The notes below the pieces were generated by a model. The model had not been told where the DNA came from, did no database searches, and worked only from the letters and a program-made list of their open reading frames with translations. Positions 60,839 to 64,000 of a stretch of DNA of 64,000 bases are shown one piece after another. Both the position numbers and the translations under genes were made by a program. Position 1 is the first letter of the stretch. Each line of letters begins with the position of its first letter. This DNA is from Pterobdella sp. o SKG-2022 (Eukaryota > Annelida > Clitellata > Hirudinida > Piscicolidae). The stretch is taken from assembly GCA_964035795.1 (NCBI GenBank), contig OZ038322.1, positions 1,399,281 to 1,463,280 of the forward strand, in the 5' to 3' direction.

Positions 60839-61994
60839 TTTAAACAATAATTTCTTTAATTTAAAACATCTCAAAAAGTCTTATACAGTTAAGTCTACTT
60901 TTAGCTAAAAAACAATGGAGATGGTGAGTTAATTTTAAAAAAAGTAAATAAAATAATTGTCTAAGTTTTTTCTGTGTTTGAAAGTGTGTTGTAATAACCT
61001 TTTAAAAAAATATTTTATTTAAAATAAAATGGATTGAATACAGTGGATTATAAAAATAAGAGCAGAGATGAAAAAAAGAAAACTAAACACACAAGAATGA
61101 CGAGTATAAGGTTGATGAAAGGGACAGTGAGAATGTTTCGTTAATGTAGAAAAGGAGAATATGTGCTTTTTCTGCTTAATTATGCGAGAATGTAGCATGT
61201 ATGGGGCAGTCGATTAATCGGTTGGTGGGAAGTTGTTAGGATTTTGAGATGGATGGCTGGGAAGGGTGTTTTTTTTTTGGTATTTTATATTTGAATAAGG
61301 TTGGTTTATTGTATTTTTTAGACGGAGATTGTTTGGTGAGTGGTTATAAAAGATAAGATAAATGAAAAGCTTTTTGATTGAGTTGGTAGGCGTATAAAAT
61401 GAGATGTCGTTTTGGAAAAAAAATTTTTTCTAGTTTAGAAATTTCGTATGAGAGCTTAGAATTCATCCAGGGTTTGTTCGAAACACTGTATCATTAAATG
61501 GGGCCAAATTTTATTGGCGATTAAACAACACTGGAAGAAAAACTGCAAAACATAAACAGGTTTAGATAAAACTGTGTCTTTATGATTTCTGTCTTATTTT
61601 ATTCGTTTAAGCAGACCTTTTCAGCATTAAGTCTGGGTTCCACATGTGCCCGTTATGCGCGTAGAACGACATTCTTTAATGGAGATTATGAATCGCCACT
61701 TATATGTATAACTATTTTAATATTACATTTCATGATGGAAATAGATGATTAAAAATATACATTTTTATTTTTTTACACGCGAATGCTCGCCAATGAGTCA
61801 TCGTTTAAAGGGTTACGAAAAAAGTTTGAAAGCGATCTTTTGTAAATAATCTTTCAAAATTTCAATTGAAACTGGATATACTATTTCATTTTTGATAATA
61901 AAATGTTTAAGAAATTGTCAACTTTTATTTCATTTATACATTTCAAAATTTCGAGCAATCCAAGACACACGACACAACACAAAAGGCATCCTGA
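60839..61994. other. Intergenic: FCP1 promoter side and DDX41 3' flank
   Basis: Both neighbours are on the minus strand, so this holds the FCP1 promoter and the DDX41 3' untranslated region. A minus-strand aataaa signal is visible near 61922-61930. No exon or tRNA seen. Confidence 0.5.

Positions 61995-64000
<2,006 letters not shown>

Overview
The window reads as nuclear DNA of an invertebrate animal. It is AT-rich, its genes are split into many short GT-AG exons, and it carries tRNA-derived SINEs, RTE-like LINE remains and microsatellites. The proteins are bilaterian in type. Dispersed tRNA-headed SINEs and secreted metalloprotease-like proteins ending in ShK modules fit a lophotrochozoan such as an annelid, but that is inference. 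I rebuilt the genes by hand from splice signals and reading phase. In the ten multi-exon models the exon phases join and the summed coding length is a multiple of three.

Left part (1-14.1 kb): two divergent, paralogous genes start 324 bp apart. Both encode secreted proteins with an ADAM/ADAMTS-like (M12B, reprolysin) prodomain, catalytic-like domain and cysteine-rich region. In both, every residue of the HExxHxxGxxH zinc site is replaced. The right-hand gene is complete (758 codons) and ends in seven ShK-like modules, one per phase 1-1 exon. This pair is the most unusual content of the window.

Middle: LINE debris (14.4-15.1 kb); a DNAJB1/4-type HSP40 on the minus strand with a heat shock element and TATA box (16-17.3 kb); a degenerate LINE (17.7-19.5 kb); a complete SLC7 cationic amino acid transporter-like gene (21.0-28.4 kb); one unassigned 153-codon ORF; a small unassigned six-exon membrane protein gene on the minus strand (32.1-33.0 kb); and a 17-exon triokinase/FMN cyclase gene on the minus strand (33.7-38.8 kb).

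Right: a 31-exon NEMF/Rqc2 gene (39.35-50.6 kb) whose introns hold an RTE-like LINE fragment, a nearly pure TG intron, SINEs and minisatellites; a 24-exon ULK1/2 (ATG1) kinase gene (51.25-56.8 kb); a seven-exon CTDP1/FCP1 phosphatase gene on the minus strand (57.0-60.8 kb), tail to tail with ULK; and the 3' end of DDX41 on the minus strand (62.0 kb to the right edge). These are ordinary housekeeping genes (heat shock, ribosome quality control, autophagy, Pol II recycling, splicing) with no evident functional linkage. Several palindromic MITE-like elements share a core around aaagcttttcgttaac.
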